NCBI GenBank assembly: GCA_963576735.1
Contig: OY755174.1
Coordinates: 3,348,001-3,412,000, forward strand
Length of the DNA stretch: 64,000 nt
Reading direction: 5' to 3'
Origin: Bedellia somnulentella
Lineage: Eukaryota; Arthropoda; Insecta; Lepidoptera; Bedelliidae
In this document: in pieces, positions 42,116 through 52,449 of the stretch
How the letters are laid out: every line of letters starts with the position of its first letter
Position numbering within the stretch: position 1 is the stretch's first letter
The notes under the pieces: generated by a model
Seen by the model: the letters and a program-made list of their open reading frames with translations, nothing else
What the model was told of the DNA's origin: nothing
Databases searched by the model: none
Translations under genes and position numbers: made by a program

Positions 42116-43407
42116 ATCAAGTAATAGGTAATGTTTTCGCAGATCTGTTTTCAATTGCTTTGGATATGATCTCATTGCTAAGAATTTTTATTTAACATAA
42201 ACACTTGTATTTCTTTATCATGTATAAGTTTTTTAATACATTTTTGCGAGTATTGTTGAAAAACCTGATTAAGCCTTAGAATATTATAAATTCAGGTTTT
42301 ATTAATAAACCTGATACACACCATACTTTTCATCCAGTAGATATAATAGATATTGCAGTTTTTTCTTTGATTGTTATTTTTAGAGGTTAAGAAGCAAAGC
42401 TAATATTTTATGTTGTCTTTTTTCATTTGATGAATGATACTTTTCGGTAATTATGTTCCCTATTAAAATGCTGATTATGCCAACTAAATAAATAGTTAAG
42501 AGAATGATAAAATAGCAGTTTGATTTTCTACAAGTAACCTATAACCATGATGGATGGCTGTTGATAGTCTCCTTTTAAAACTAATGCGATGCATGATGAT
42601 GATGACAGCACTTAATGTGAAACCAGATATTTAGATAAGTAAAGAAGAGATATTATCTTTAGTCATAAAATACTTTTGAAATATGGACGCAAGAGTATAT
42701 TATATTGGGTTTAAGTTACTATTATTCAGCCTTAGATAATACGAACCGACTTCCGATCATTTTCAGTGAGTACACATAATGTTGTACCTCTACTTAAATG
42801 CGTAACAGTAAGACAAGTAAGGTAGTGGTAAATGATCGTACGTTACAAGTATGTTTTCATGTAGTCAAAGCTAGGTCGTATGTTAATATACACCTCGTGA
42901 TTGTGACACAAAATCTTGAAAAAATTCCAACATAAGGTTGTATCTCAGATACAACTGGGTAAATGAAGAAAAAATCATAATATTCCGAAGCATAAAGACG
43001 TATCAGGACTTTTTTTATATAAACTGTTTTTTTTGCATAATTTCTGTAACAATCGTACAAAACAATAAGAGTACTGTGTAGATGGACAGTTATGTTATTG
43101 AGAAAGTTAAAAATATTTACTAAATTCCCCCAGAATACTGAGAAAACAGACCGAATATAATGACAAATTTCTTTTCGCTCTCCTGAAAAGTAGCCAAAAA
43201 GCACATACGACCTTATGCTTCTGAGGTCGAGAAATATATACCGACGTACATAGAAAATGCATTAGGACGAATACCACATTTACAAAAAAAACAGACGTTC
43301 ATTTTCAATCTTCATTTTTGCTTTGAAATATTATAAAACTAAAAAAAAAACTCTAACTTAAGTTAGAACTAAGTGCAACTGACTAACCATTTTTTTATTG
43401 TTCCCAG

Positions 43408-43842
43408 GCCTTCAAACTATTCAAAGGAGTGAAACCACGAAAATGCAACCGCAACAAAATATCACCGGCTTCTCATTCTCCTGACCATAACACAAGTGGA
43501 ACCTCAGACATAGATTTGGAGAATTTTTGCGCGTGCAAACTATCACCCATTAGCATTGCGCAACGAAATGACATCTCCTTCCACAGCTACAATAGCTACG
43601 GTAGCTCCCTCAACAGTATTCGAAGTTCAAACTTGACAGATTCAGCTTATGACTCCGCACGAAGCAGTCCCGTTCACAAACCTCCTTGCTATGCAACTGT
43701 CACATACTACAATGTGAACGATGACGACAGCAGCAGCATCCGAACAGAATACACAATACTAGAATATGATGACGATCAAATAGAAGATGAGAATACCCAA
43801 AATTTTATTAATGAAAGCATAGAAATGGTTTGTAAAATGTAA
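43408..43842 (+). CDS. Terminal exon of an unrecognised host gene
   Basis: A TTTTTTTATTGTTCCCAG acceptor is followed by 144 codons and a TAA. The sequence begins AFKLFKGVKPRKCNRNK, is Ser/Asn-rich in the middle (HSYNSYGSSLNSIRSSNLTD, SAYDSARSSPVHKPP) and acidic at the end (LEYDDDQIEDENTQ). Codon use is varied and not repeat-like. AATAAA follows at 43882. Phase 0 fits the exon at 34463. There is no transmembrane segment and no zinc finger. It is probably a disordered, possibly phosphorylated intracellular protein; function unknown. Confidence 0.6.
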   Translation, partial: AFKLFKGVKPRKCNRNKISPASHSPDHNTSGTSDIDLENFCACKLSPISIAQRNDISFHSYNSYGSSLNSIRSSNLTDSAYDSARSSPVHKPPCYATVTYYNVNDDDSSSIRTEYTILEYDDDQIEDENTQNFINESIEMVCKM

Positions 43843-43881
43843 TCTTTAATTAGGCCATCTCGTTGTGTCGAATCTAGGCTG

Positions 43882-43887
43882 AATAAA
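43882..43887 (+). terminator. Polyadenylation signal
   Basis: AATAAA 40 nt after the stop codon of the terminal exon; a candidate poly(A) signal for that gene. Confidence 0.45.
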
Positions 43888-44375
43888 TTGGTATCCAGGT
43901 CAAGTGATCTCTGAAAAAAGCTTATAGCTTTTTTATGAGCCGGAACAAGAGATAGTTGAAGCAAATGGATTATAGATAGATTGGAAGCCAAAATTATTGT
44001 GATAGATGTACCAAATATAGTTTAATAAGTTGTATTAATATATTATATCGATCTCATTATTATTTATGATGTGAACTAAAAACATTTATGAATATAAGAT
44101 TATATGTAAGAACTGATGTGTAAAAAGTATTAAAAACTTGTATTTAAACTAAAGCATGTTTACTTATATTCATTCCTTAAAGCAGAAAGGCGAAATTTGG
44201 GGATATTAATTAATGATTGCCAAACGTCATCAAACTCTTCTCTCAAACGACTCTTCTCTAAGCCACCGTCAACCAAAAAGCCTGGATGCCTCAGTCACAT
44301 TCGAAAGCACGACGTGACGCTGAAAGTTTATGACAGCCATTCAGCGAATATTTGGCCTATGCTTTAATAAAAGCA

Positions 44376-44730
44376 ACCGTGATAGCTCAGTGGGTATTAC
44401 ACCGCTTATCGTGCAGACGATGAGGGTTCAAATCCCGGGTCAGGCCTACACCAATATGTCTTTTCGAAAGTCATATATGTGGTTAATTAATCATGGTTGT
44501 TAACGGTCAGGGAAAACATCGTGATGAAACCCACATAGCTAAGTTGTACTTTGTCATGTGACAATGTATTCGTACAAAGCGATAGGCCCTACCCCTTATC
44601 ATGTGTGTACACTGTGCAAGCAAAACGTGTTTACTCTGAACCCCTGGTGACAAGTCACATTTTGTTCAGAAGTATTAGTACTACTGTCAACCCCATCGAG
44701 GATATACGGCGTAGACGTTTGAGTCTATGA
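44376..44730 (+). mobile_element. SINE A, full length
   Basis: Head ACCGTGATAGCTCAGTGGG with a box A that fits TRGCNNAGYNGG, and box B GGTTCAAATCC. The body is as at 5685 with scattered changes (older copy), ending CCCCATCGAGGATATACGGC and GACGTTTGAGTC. Confidence 0.85.
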
Positions 44731-45092
44731 GATTTAATTAAAATGCTTTACCTACTTAAATAGGGGTGAGAAAACTAGCCAATATATCGGCCAATTAAAG
44801 CTCTATACCAGTAAAAGGGAAAAGTGACTAGAGGACCATTAGAAATTTTACATAACGACAGATCTGGCTGTCTTTCGGTTTTGCTTTTGTGTGTGTTTCA
44901 TAATGAGAGTAATGACAAAACTCCGAGAAACGGACGTTCCGCACATTTCATCTAGAGTTAATGCTTAGTCGGAGGTGGATGCATAGATCTTAAACTTTTC
45001 ATGGGCAACACTTTTAAGGAGGTATAAACTATTTAAAAAGGGTTACTGACACGATACTTCTCATATAGTCAACCCAATGATAAATTGGATTA

Positions 45093-45343
45093 TACATACA
45101 TACATTAACTCAAGGCGATAAATCCGTAGAAGGGGTAGCCAGAGCTTCGAAATAAGAAATTCTTTAGTTACTTCTGGAAGTTGAGTGGGGAACAGATTGA
45201 ATTGAAAAATAAATGTGGTTGATGATAGGTCTAAAACCGCATCGCCCAAAAATCACTTAAAAGGCCACAACATCCTTAGTCGCCTCTATCACCCACGGGA
45301 AGACATGGGATAGTGCTATTCTAAGCCGACTATTCACAGCTTA
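45093..45343 (-). repeat. R1 dispersed repeat, minus strand
   Basis: ACATACATACATTAACTCA, AGAAGGGGTAGCCAGAGCTT, CTGGAAGTTGAGTGGGGAAC and CACGGGAAGACATGGGATAG to CCGACTATTCACAGC. Confidence 0.85.
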
Positions 45344-45587
45344 CAGTGAAACTTACTGAAATGTGGTAATTAAAAGTAGGCTATCCAACATAGTGTGCCA
45401 GTGAACCTATTAGTGGAATCTTGAATGCATTGCCTTTAATGAAAATTCCAAGTCAACTGTTGAGAGTTGAGAAACTTGCCAGAAATATAGGTCATTTGGT
45501 ACGTTTTCCGTGATATTGTAAATTTATATGCCATACAAATAAAGAAATTATTTTTTCACCGATTTTGAACATACATACATATTTAAT

Positions 45588-45842
45588 TTACGTCTGGAGC
45601 CCAGTAGGCCTACTAACTTCAAATCCTACTGGCTCCAGGTTCCCGCAGTCCACGAGAAGATTCTGCTAGGAGAGAATTTTTGGCCTGAGGGAATAGTATT
45701 CCGGCGCTTCAGGGCTGCGCATCAGAAATTAAAGCCTCTGCCTACCAAATTGTAAAATACTAACATAGACTAAGTTTACTAATATTATATGGACCTTGTT
45801 GTCTGAAAATAAATGATTTATTATTTATTATATTATTATTAT
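45588..45842 (+). mobile_element. Candidate non-LTR 3' end with (TTA)n tail
   Basis: CTGGAGCCCAGTAGG pairs with CCTACTGGCTCCAG as a hairpin. The segment then runs through GGGCTGCGCATCAGAAATTA to GAAAATAAATGATTTATTA and a (TTA)n tail. This looks like a structured LINE 3' UTR. No coding part. Confidence 0.45.
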
Positions 45843-45974
45843 TAATACATAGTAAATATTCCATATAAATGAAGTCATTGAGCCCTTTTTCACAGCTTAT
45901 GAATTTATGTAGGTACATATGCATTAATTAATGGAATCTAATGTCGCAAATAAATATATTTTGTATTAAGTACT

Positions 45975-46190
45975 TACCCCAATTCTTCCAGTGGGGGTAC
46001 GTAAAGGCGACTAACGGTATTGGGGCTTTTAAGGGTTTTCGGCGATGCGGTTGGAGACCCATTACCAAACAACCTTTATTCTTCCATCTTTTCCCCACTC
46101 AACTCCCAAAAGTGGTTGCGCAATTTCTAATTCCCTAGCTCTGGCTACCCCTTTAAGAGATTTATATCCGTGAGTATATGTATGTATGCA
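45975..46190 (+). repeat. R1 dispersed repeat
   Basis: CCCCAATTCTTCCAGTGGGG, GCGATGCGGTTGGAGACCCA, CTCCCAAAAGTGGTTGCGCA and AGCTCTGGCTACCCCTTTAA to CGTGAGTATATGTATG. The first 40 bp are missing. Confidence 0.85.
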
Positions 46191-46616
46191 TGTACTTATT
46201 TCGTCTTCCCTTCAATTGGAAGTGAGAGACTATAGCTGAAAATGTGATGTCCGTTTTGATATTATTATTTTTTAAAAGCTATTATTAATATACATTATTA
46301 TATGTATATTATTTTAAGCTAGGCTTATTTGTATATATATATATATATAAGTTACGATTAAAGAAACGACAACTACATAATTATATATAACACCTTAAAA
46401 AGAAACATGCCGCTATTAATAAAGGTTTTATTTAACTTAAGCCATCGTGTGGTTTTAAACGTGATTACATTAAAACCCTTCATTTTGTAAGTTCATTAAA
46501 ACACGCAATTCGGATTCATTACACTTTTTTTGACGTCAATATAAAAAAGTGTAACATTTTTTTATCCAAAATAAATTGTTTATTTATTCGTTTTTTCGTT
46601 TTTTCAAATAGGTTTA

Positions 46617-48374
46617 TAGTCCACTCAATGAAGGAAAAATAGGGGAAATAATTCGTGTAAAGGCGATTTTTGGCATAGTTGTAGGGAATGGTGTCCGAAG
46701 CAATAAGTACTGAGGGGTGGGGGTGAAGCTAACGGGTAGGGTGGGGTGTAAAGGTCCCTTTTTCAGTTTTTATTTCAATAACTCGAAAACGGTAGCTCAC
46801 AACAAAAAATGATCTTCTATTCAAGTAATCTACATAAAATTCTCTACAAAAAAGGTTACATGCATTTTTTTGCTGGGATCAATATTTGATGAGATATGAA
46901 GTAAAGAAAATAGCCAATGATAAAATTAACGTATATTTCTTTAAAAAATCTAATTATCTTCTAAATCTAAATTATCATCATCGTCGACGATGTTTTCGAT
47001 GGGAGTTCCATTAGTGCACGAGCCGGAGCATACACCGCAGACACTGGAGCAGGCAATTCCCGTTTTCCGGCAGCCGCATCGCACCCCACACCCAGTCGTG
47101 CATCGACAAAATATGGTGTTGAGAATGTAGTCAGGTGCCACAGGATCGTTAGTTGTCACTGGTTTTAGGATGCCATCGTCTCCTCTGGCCCAGCCCCATT
47201 GAGTGGGTGGTAGGGGGTTGCCGAGCCATTGTTGCATCTGTAAAAGTTAGTAATAAGATCAACGTAAGTAAAATTTCATTGAAATCGGTTCAGCGGTTGA
47301 AGCGTGAAAGAGTAACAAACATCTATTCATACATACAAACTTATTTACTCATGTAATTAATATTACCTGTAGGTAGACTCTCATCGAATGCTGCTTCGAA
47401 GCTCCTTTGGTGGGAGGAAGAGTGGCCAGATCTTATTTCGGCTTCATCGATGCTCTCAAAAAAGCCGAGTACCGGTATTTATTGAGATTTTGTTTCTCGG
47501 CAGGCGCTTGGCAAATAGCCAGAAACAGTTTCTCGCCGGCCTGTTCAATACTCTCAGGTGATGTTGATGGCTCACTGAAAATGTCTGAGATTTTTCGGGT
47601 CAGGTCTGGTTTAGCCGTCAACAGCTTAGTAATTCCCACTTTGCCCTTGCCATGGATTGCAGAGGTTGTGTCGCATCCGGAAAAGCTGTGGAGAAGGAGA
47701 ATTGTTTTGGCAAATGGAAGCTGCTGAAGTTGTTGCACTGAAAACGATTTGGTGTCCACCTTTCCACGCCCTGGTTTCATAAAGAATACGTTGATATTTG
47801 GTGAAGCTAATCTCATGAGAAGGACTATCAAATCGACATCCTCTCCAACTATTACGACAGTTGGATGAACGGCAGCCTTATCCAACCCGCACCTGACAAT
47901 AGTACCATCCGACTTTACACAAGTCCGTTTCGACTACATCATCACAAATTAAACACTTTTCCGACATGTTGAAATGTCACATCGAAAAACAAAAACACAA
48001 CTCGTGATTGGTTGGCGGTTACCTTGCCGCCCGACGACCCCACAGGAGCGCGGCGTGCGTGCTACCAGTTTGATAATAAACTCGTTAATTATTGATCCTA
48101 GCGAAAAAATGAATAAAACCTTTTTTGTAGAGAATTTTATGTAGATTACTTGAATAGAAGATCATTTTTTGTTGTGAGCTACCGTTTTCGAGTTATTGAA
48201 ATAAAACCTAAAAAAGGGACCTTTACACCCCACCCTACCCGTTAGCTTCACCCCCACCCATCAGTACTTTGAGTATATTGCTTCAGACACCATTCCCTAC
48301 AACTATGCCAAAAATCGCCTTTACACGAATTATTTCCCCTATTTGGCAGTTTTTGGTCTTCATTGAGTGAACTA
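46617..48374 (-). mobile_element. 1.76-kb DNA element with about 275-bp terminal inverted repeats and a CXC gene
   Basis: The arms 46617-46890 and 48090-48374 are inverted copies (outer end TAGTYCACTCAATGAAG; inner landmarks GGGTAGGGTGGGGTGTAAAG and ACGGTAGCTCACAACAAAAA). TTA lies on both sides (46614-46616, 48375-48377), a 3-bp target duplication. Between the arms is an intron-containing gene remnant on the minus strand. The gene's middle is missing, so the element is probably an internally deleted derivative of a larger transposon. The superfamily is not assigned; the outer end contains CACTCA, but not at the tip as in CACTA elements. Confidence 0.7.
46950..47967 (-). pseudogene. Transposon-borne gene with GED/GCDT and CXC domains, copy A
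   Basis: Minus strand, in order. ATG at 47967 reads MSEKCLICDDVVETDLCKVG and then drifts out of frame. After a large internal gap comes HPTVVIVGEDVDLIVLLMRL ... LLLHSFSGCDTTSAIHGKGK (47433-47885), a VGED...GCDT pattern that recalls PIN/FEN-like nuclease folds. MKPK is followed by a TAA where the frame otherwise continues DLATLPPTKGASKQHSMRVY. A donor GTAATATT and an acceptor TAACTTTTACAG bound a short intron (about 47237-47367). The last exon has QQWLGNPLPPTQWGW and a cysteine-rich CXC segment (CRCTTGCGVRCGCRKTGIAC, then C-x3-C-x2-C-x3-C), like tesmin/MSL2-type DNA-binding CXC motifs. Large families of such uncharacterised insect proteins exist. It is dead through deletion and nonsense. Confidence 0.6.
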
Positions 48375-48449
48375 TTACATAAATCACCGCAGGTGTTGTA
48401 AGAATATATTAGGAGTATAAAAAACTAATACGTAATAATAAAGCTATCT

Positions 48450-48780
48450 TGCCGTTTTGATAGACCAAAATAGCACTACCCCACTTTTTGAAGTGAGTGG
48501 CAAATGAAGCGACAATATATCTGCGGCTTATTGAGTCTAAGCGATCGTGAATTATTACATACATACATATACTCACGGCTTCAAATCCCTAGATGGGGTA
48601 GCTAGAGCTAAGGAATTTGAAATTCCTCAGTCATTTTTGGCAGTTGAGTGGGGAAAAAATGGTAAAATAAAGGTTGTTGGTGATGGGTCTCCAACCTCAT
48701 CGCCCAAAAATCCCTTTAAAACCCCAATACCGTCAGTCGCCTCTTACGTACACCCACCGGAAGAAATAGGGTAGCACTAA
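48450..48780. repeat. R1 inverted pair (partial plus, full minus)
   Basis: 48450-48510 is the 5' start of a plus copy (AATAGCACTACCCCACTTTT). 48556-48780 is a full minus copy (ACTCACGGCTTCAAATCCCT ... CACCGGAAGAAATAGGGTAG). A second identical set lies at 51603-51933 in the duplicated unit. The 75-codon ORFs here are translated repeat. Confidence 0.8.
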
Positions 48781-48825
48781 TTATTATTATGTGAAATATA
48801 TATAAATAAATAAATATAAATGTAT

Positions 48826-48905
48826 TGTAGAGCCAAGTTCGTCACCACCCTTTCTACCTACGGGTGTCGTAAGAGACGACTATCGGTATGGAGCTTTAGT
48901 ACATA
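48826..48905 (+). repeat. R1 5' fragment
   Basis: ACCACCCTTTCTACCTACGG, GTGTCGTAAGAGACGACTAT and GGTATGGAGCTTTAG. The duplicated copy is at 51979-52058. Confidence 0.65.
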
Positions 48906-48925
48906 TCTTTACTTATCTTCGAGTA

Positions 48926-49195
48926 TCTATACTATAATAAGACTGTACCGAAGTCAAAACTGTACATTTAAGAAAAAAATTCAAAACCGGTGGAATATGT
49001 TTAATTTTCGATTCTGAAGCCAAATTTGCGCTTTTTGAAAAAAATGTCTGTCTGTCTGTATGTCCGGTCATCAAGTTAATTCTACCAGACGGATCTTGAT
49101 CAAATTTGGTATGAATGTAGCTTATACACCTGGCCAATATATAGGATATCATTTATCCCGGATTTCGCAAGGGTTCCTACAGGAACATAAAAAAA
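48926..49195 (+). mobile_element. Helitron 5' part (Lep1-like)
   Basis: Starts TCTATACTATAATAAGACTG, then (TGTC)n at 49044-49060 and ACCAGACGGATCTTGATCAA. A GTCT-microsatellite inside a TCTATACT-ended repeat is the hallmark of lepidopteran Lep1-type Helitrons. The 3' end is not seen before the LINE begins. The duplicate is at 52079-52348. Confidence 0.55.
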
Positions 49196-49199
49196 ATAA

Positions 49200-50148
49200 C
49201 TTTTATATAATAATAATAATATAGCTTTTTATTTCCGAAAACTTAGAAACTAATAACAAAATAAAACTTATATCTAATATTATACATTTCACGTAGTTAC
49301 ACAATGTCTCTGATTTCGGTGTGCCTTACGGCAAAAGCCTCCTCCAACTCTTTCCACTGTTTCCTATCTGCTGCTACTCTAATCCAATGCGTTCCTACTG
49401 TGAGTTTTAGTTCATCCTCCCATCGCCTTGCTTTCCTTCCTCTGCTCCTAATACCATCCCTTGGGTACCAAACTGTCACTTTATAAACATTTGATATAAG
49501 AGATATGGGTCTGTAATTACCCATATCGTCTTTGGGACCCTTTTTATGTATAAGAATTATGTGGGAGTTGGCCCAATTTCTTGGAATGATGCCTGTGTAT
49601 AGTGTCTCGTTAAATACCCGTTTCAGTATTGGGCTTATCTCACTTATTGTACCTCTTAAAAGTACATTTGTATTCCTGTCTGGCCCGGGGGCTTTTTCCA
49701 TTTTTTGGCTTTTAATAGCTTTTTCTATTTCGCATTGTAATATTTCAGGTATGTCTTCAGCGTCTTGGGTTTTGTGGTTTTCCATAACATGTTCTCTTAT
49801 TGACAGGTGTGTTTTTGGTTGATCCGGACTTGGTTTTTCGTATAATGAGCGATAATAGTTAGTTGCAATGTTTTGTATTTTGATACGTGATGTTGTTGTT
49901 ATTTCTCTAACTTTCATTTTTGGTATCCATTCTTTTCCTTTTTCTCGAAGATCTTTGAGTGCCTTTCTGGTGCCTCCTGTTCTGTTAATGTGGTTCTCTA
50001 AGGTTTCATTTCTCCTGTTTATCCTGTCCTTCCTCATATTTTCGCGAATCTGTTTGCTAAGATTAGAGATTTCTTTCAGGTTGTTTTTCTTATCTTTTTT
50101 TATTATTAAGTTTTTCCTGTCGTCAATTAATTTTAAAGTTTTTTCAAT
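49200..50148 (-). mobile_element. RTE-like LINE, deleted copy in unit A
   Basis: Same element as at 52355-56640, reduced to its C-terminal tail (VTVWYPRDGIRSRGRKARRW...) fused to part of the RT fingers (EKAPGPDRNTNVLLRG, LIHKKGPKDDMGNYRPISLI) by a 1,054-bp deletion. At the site where the full copy holds a SINE, this copy reads straight through (CAGGTTGTTTTTCTTATC), so it preserves the empty site. Confidence 0.8.
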
Positions 50149-51120
50149 TCGATGGGAGTTCCATTAGTGCACGAGCCGGAGCATACACCGCAGACACTGG
50201 AGCAGGCAATTCCCGTTTTCCGGCAGCCGCATCGCACCCCACACCCAGTCGTGCATCGACAAAATATGGTGTTGAGAATGTAGTCAGGTGCCACAGGATC
50301 GTTAGTTGTCACTGGTTTTAGGATGCCATCGTCTCCTCTGGCCCAGCCCCATTGAGTGGGTGGTAGGGGGTTGCCGAGCCATTGTTGCATCTGTAAAAGT
50401 TAGTAATAAGATCAACGTAAGTAAAATTTCATTGAAATCGGTTCAGCGGTTGAAGCGTGAAAGAGTAACAAACATCTATTCATACATACAAACTTATTTA
50501 CTCATGTAATTAATATTACCTGTAGGTAGACTCTCATCGAATGCTGCTTCGAAGCTCCTTTGGTGGGAGGAAGAGTGGCCAGATCTTATTTCGGCTTCAT
50601 CGATGCTCTCAAAAAAGCCGAGTACCGGTATTTATTGAGATTTTGTTTCTCGGCAGGCGCTTGGCAAATAGCCAGAAACAGTTTCTCGCCGGCCTGTTCA
50701 ATACTCTCAGGTGATGTTGATGGCTCACTGAAAATGTCTGAGATTTTTCGGGTCAGGTCTGGTTTAGCCGTCAACAGCTTAGTAATTCCCACTTTGCCCT
50801 TGCCATGGATTGCAGAGGTTGTGTCGCATCCGGAAAAGCTGTGGAGAAGGAGAATTGTTTTGGCAAATGGAAGCTGCTGAAGTTGTTGCACTGAAAACGA
50901 TTTGGTGTCCACCTTTCCACGCCCTGGTTTCATAAAGAATACGTTGATATTTGGTGAAGCTAATCTCATGAGAAGGACTATCAAATCGACATCCTCTCCA
51001 ACTATTACGACAGTTGGATGAACGGCAGCCTTATCCAACCCGCACCTGACAATAGTACCATCCGACTTTACACAAGTCCGTTTCGACTACATCATCACAA
51101 ATTAAACACTTTTCCGACAT
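50149..51120 (-). pseudogene. Transposon-borne CXC gene, copy B
   Basis: Duplicate of 46997-47967. All landmarks are shifted by 3,153 bp: MSEKCLICDD start at 51120, VGED/GCDT exon at 50586-51038, the same in-frame TAA, the same short intron, and the CXC exon. The C-terminal tail is cut by the duplication junction and reads ...GTPIELKKL. The left terminal repeat is absent here, and the right one is at 51243-51527. Confidence 0.6.
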
Positions 51121-52449
51121 GTTGAAATGTCACATCGAAAAACAAAAACACAACTCGTGATTGGTTGGCGGTTACCTTGCCGCCCGACGACCCCACAGGA
51201 GCGCGGCGTGCGTGCTACCAGTTTGATAATAAACTCGTTAATTATTGATCCTAGCGAAAAAATGAATAAAACCTTTTTTGTAGAGAATTTTATGTAGATT
51301 ACTTGAATAGAAGATCATTTTTTGTTGTGAGCTACCGTTTTCGAGTTATTGAAATAAAACCTAAAAAAGGGACCTTTACACCCCACCCTACCCGTTAGCT
51401 TCACCCCCACCCATCAGTACTTTGAGTATATTGCTTCAGACACCATTCCCTACAACTATGCCAAAAATCGCCTTTACACGAATTATTTCCCCTATTTGGC
51501 AGTTTTTGGTCTTCATTGAGTGAACTATTACATAAATCACCGCAGGTGTTGTAAGAATATATTAGGAGTATAAAAAACTAATACGTAATAATAAAGCTAT
51601 CTTGCCGTTTTGATAGACCAAAATAGCACTACCCCACTTTTTGAAGTGAGTGGCAAATGAAGCGACAATATATCTGCGGCTTATTGAGTCTAAGCGATCG
51701 TGAATTATTACATACATACATATACTCACGGCTTCAAATCCCTAGATGGGGTAGCTAGAGCTAAGGAATTTGAAATTCCTCAGTCATTTTTGGCAGTTGA
51801 GTGGGGAAAAAATGGTAAAATAAAGGTTGTTGGTGATGGGTCTCCAACCTCATCGCCCAAAAATCCCTTTAAAACCCCAATACCGTCAGTCGCCTCTTAC
51901 GTACACCCACCGGAAGAAATAGGGTAGCACTAATTATTATTATGTGAAATATATATAAATAAATAAATATAAATGTATTGTAGAGCCAAGTTCGTCACCA
52001 CCCTTTCTACCTACGGGTGTCGTAAGAGACGACTATCGGTATGGAGCTTTAGTACATATCTTTACTTATCTTCGAGTATCTATACTATAATAAGACTGTA
52101 CCGAAGTCAAAACTGTACATTTAAGAAAAAAATTCAAAACCGGTGGAATATGTTTAATTTTTGATTCCGAAGCCAAATTTGCGCTTTTTGAAAAAAATGT
52201 CTGTCTGTCTGTATGTCCGGTCATCAAGTTAATTCTACCAGACGGATCTTGATCAAATTTGGTATGAATGTAGCTTATACACCTGGCCAATATATAGGAT
52301 ATCATTTATCCCGGATTTCGCAAGGGTTCCTACAGGAACATAAAAAAAATAACTTTTATATAATAATAATAATATAGCTTTTTATTTCCGAAAACTTAGA
52401 AACTAATAACAAAATAAAACTTATATCTAATATTATACATTTCACGTAG

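Larger units (their letters stand above)
39447..43231 (+). mobile_element. 3.8-kb DNA transposon with subterminal repeats
   Basis: Terminal inverted repeats begin CTCGACCTCAGAAGCATTAG and are about 30 bp. The flanking 4 bp AAAT occur on both sides (39443-39446, 43232-43235) and may be the target duplication. Variants of TACGACYTTATGCTTC recur in both subterminal regions (about 39590-39975 and 42860-43220), like transposase-binding sites. The inside carries a DUF7869-like coding remnant, a possible element first exon (40263), a dispersed repeat insertion and two tRNA-retroposon pieces. The superfamily is not assigned. Confidence 0.65.

Noticed and set aside
48547..48774. 75-codon ORFs (also 51700, 10598, 13556, 33318, 45061) as small genes
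   Set aside because: They are all the same reading of the R1 repeat (…GVARAKE…GDGSPT…), present wherever R1 occurs and diverging without selection.
49304..49486. Plus-strand ORFs opposite the LINE (also 49532, 52457, 53737, 55533)
   Set aside because: Antisense shadows of the LINE reading frames on the minus strand.
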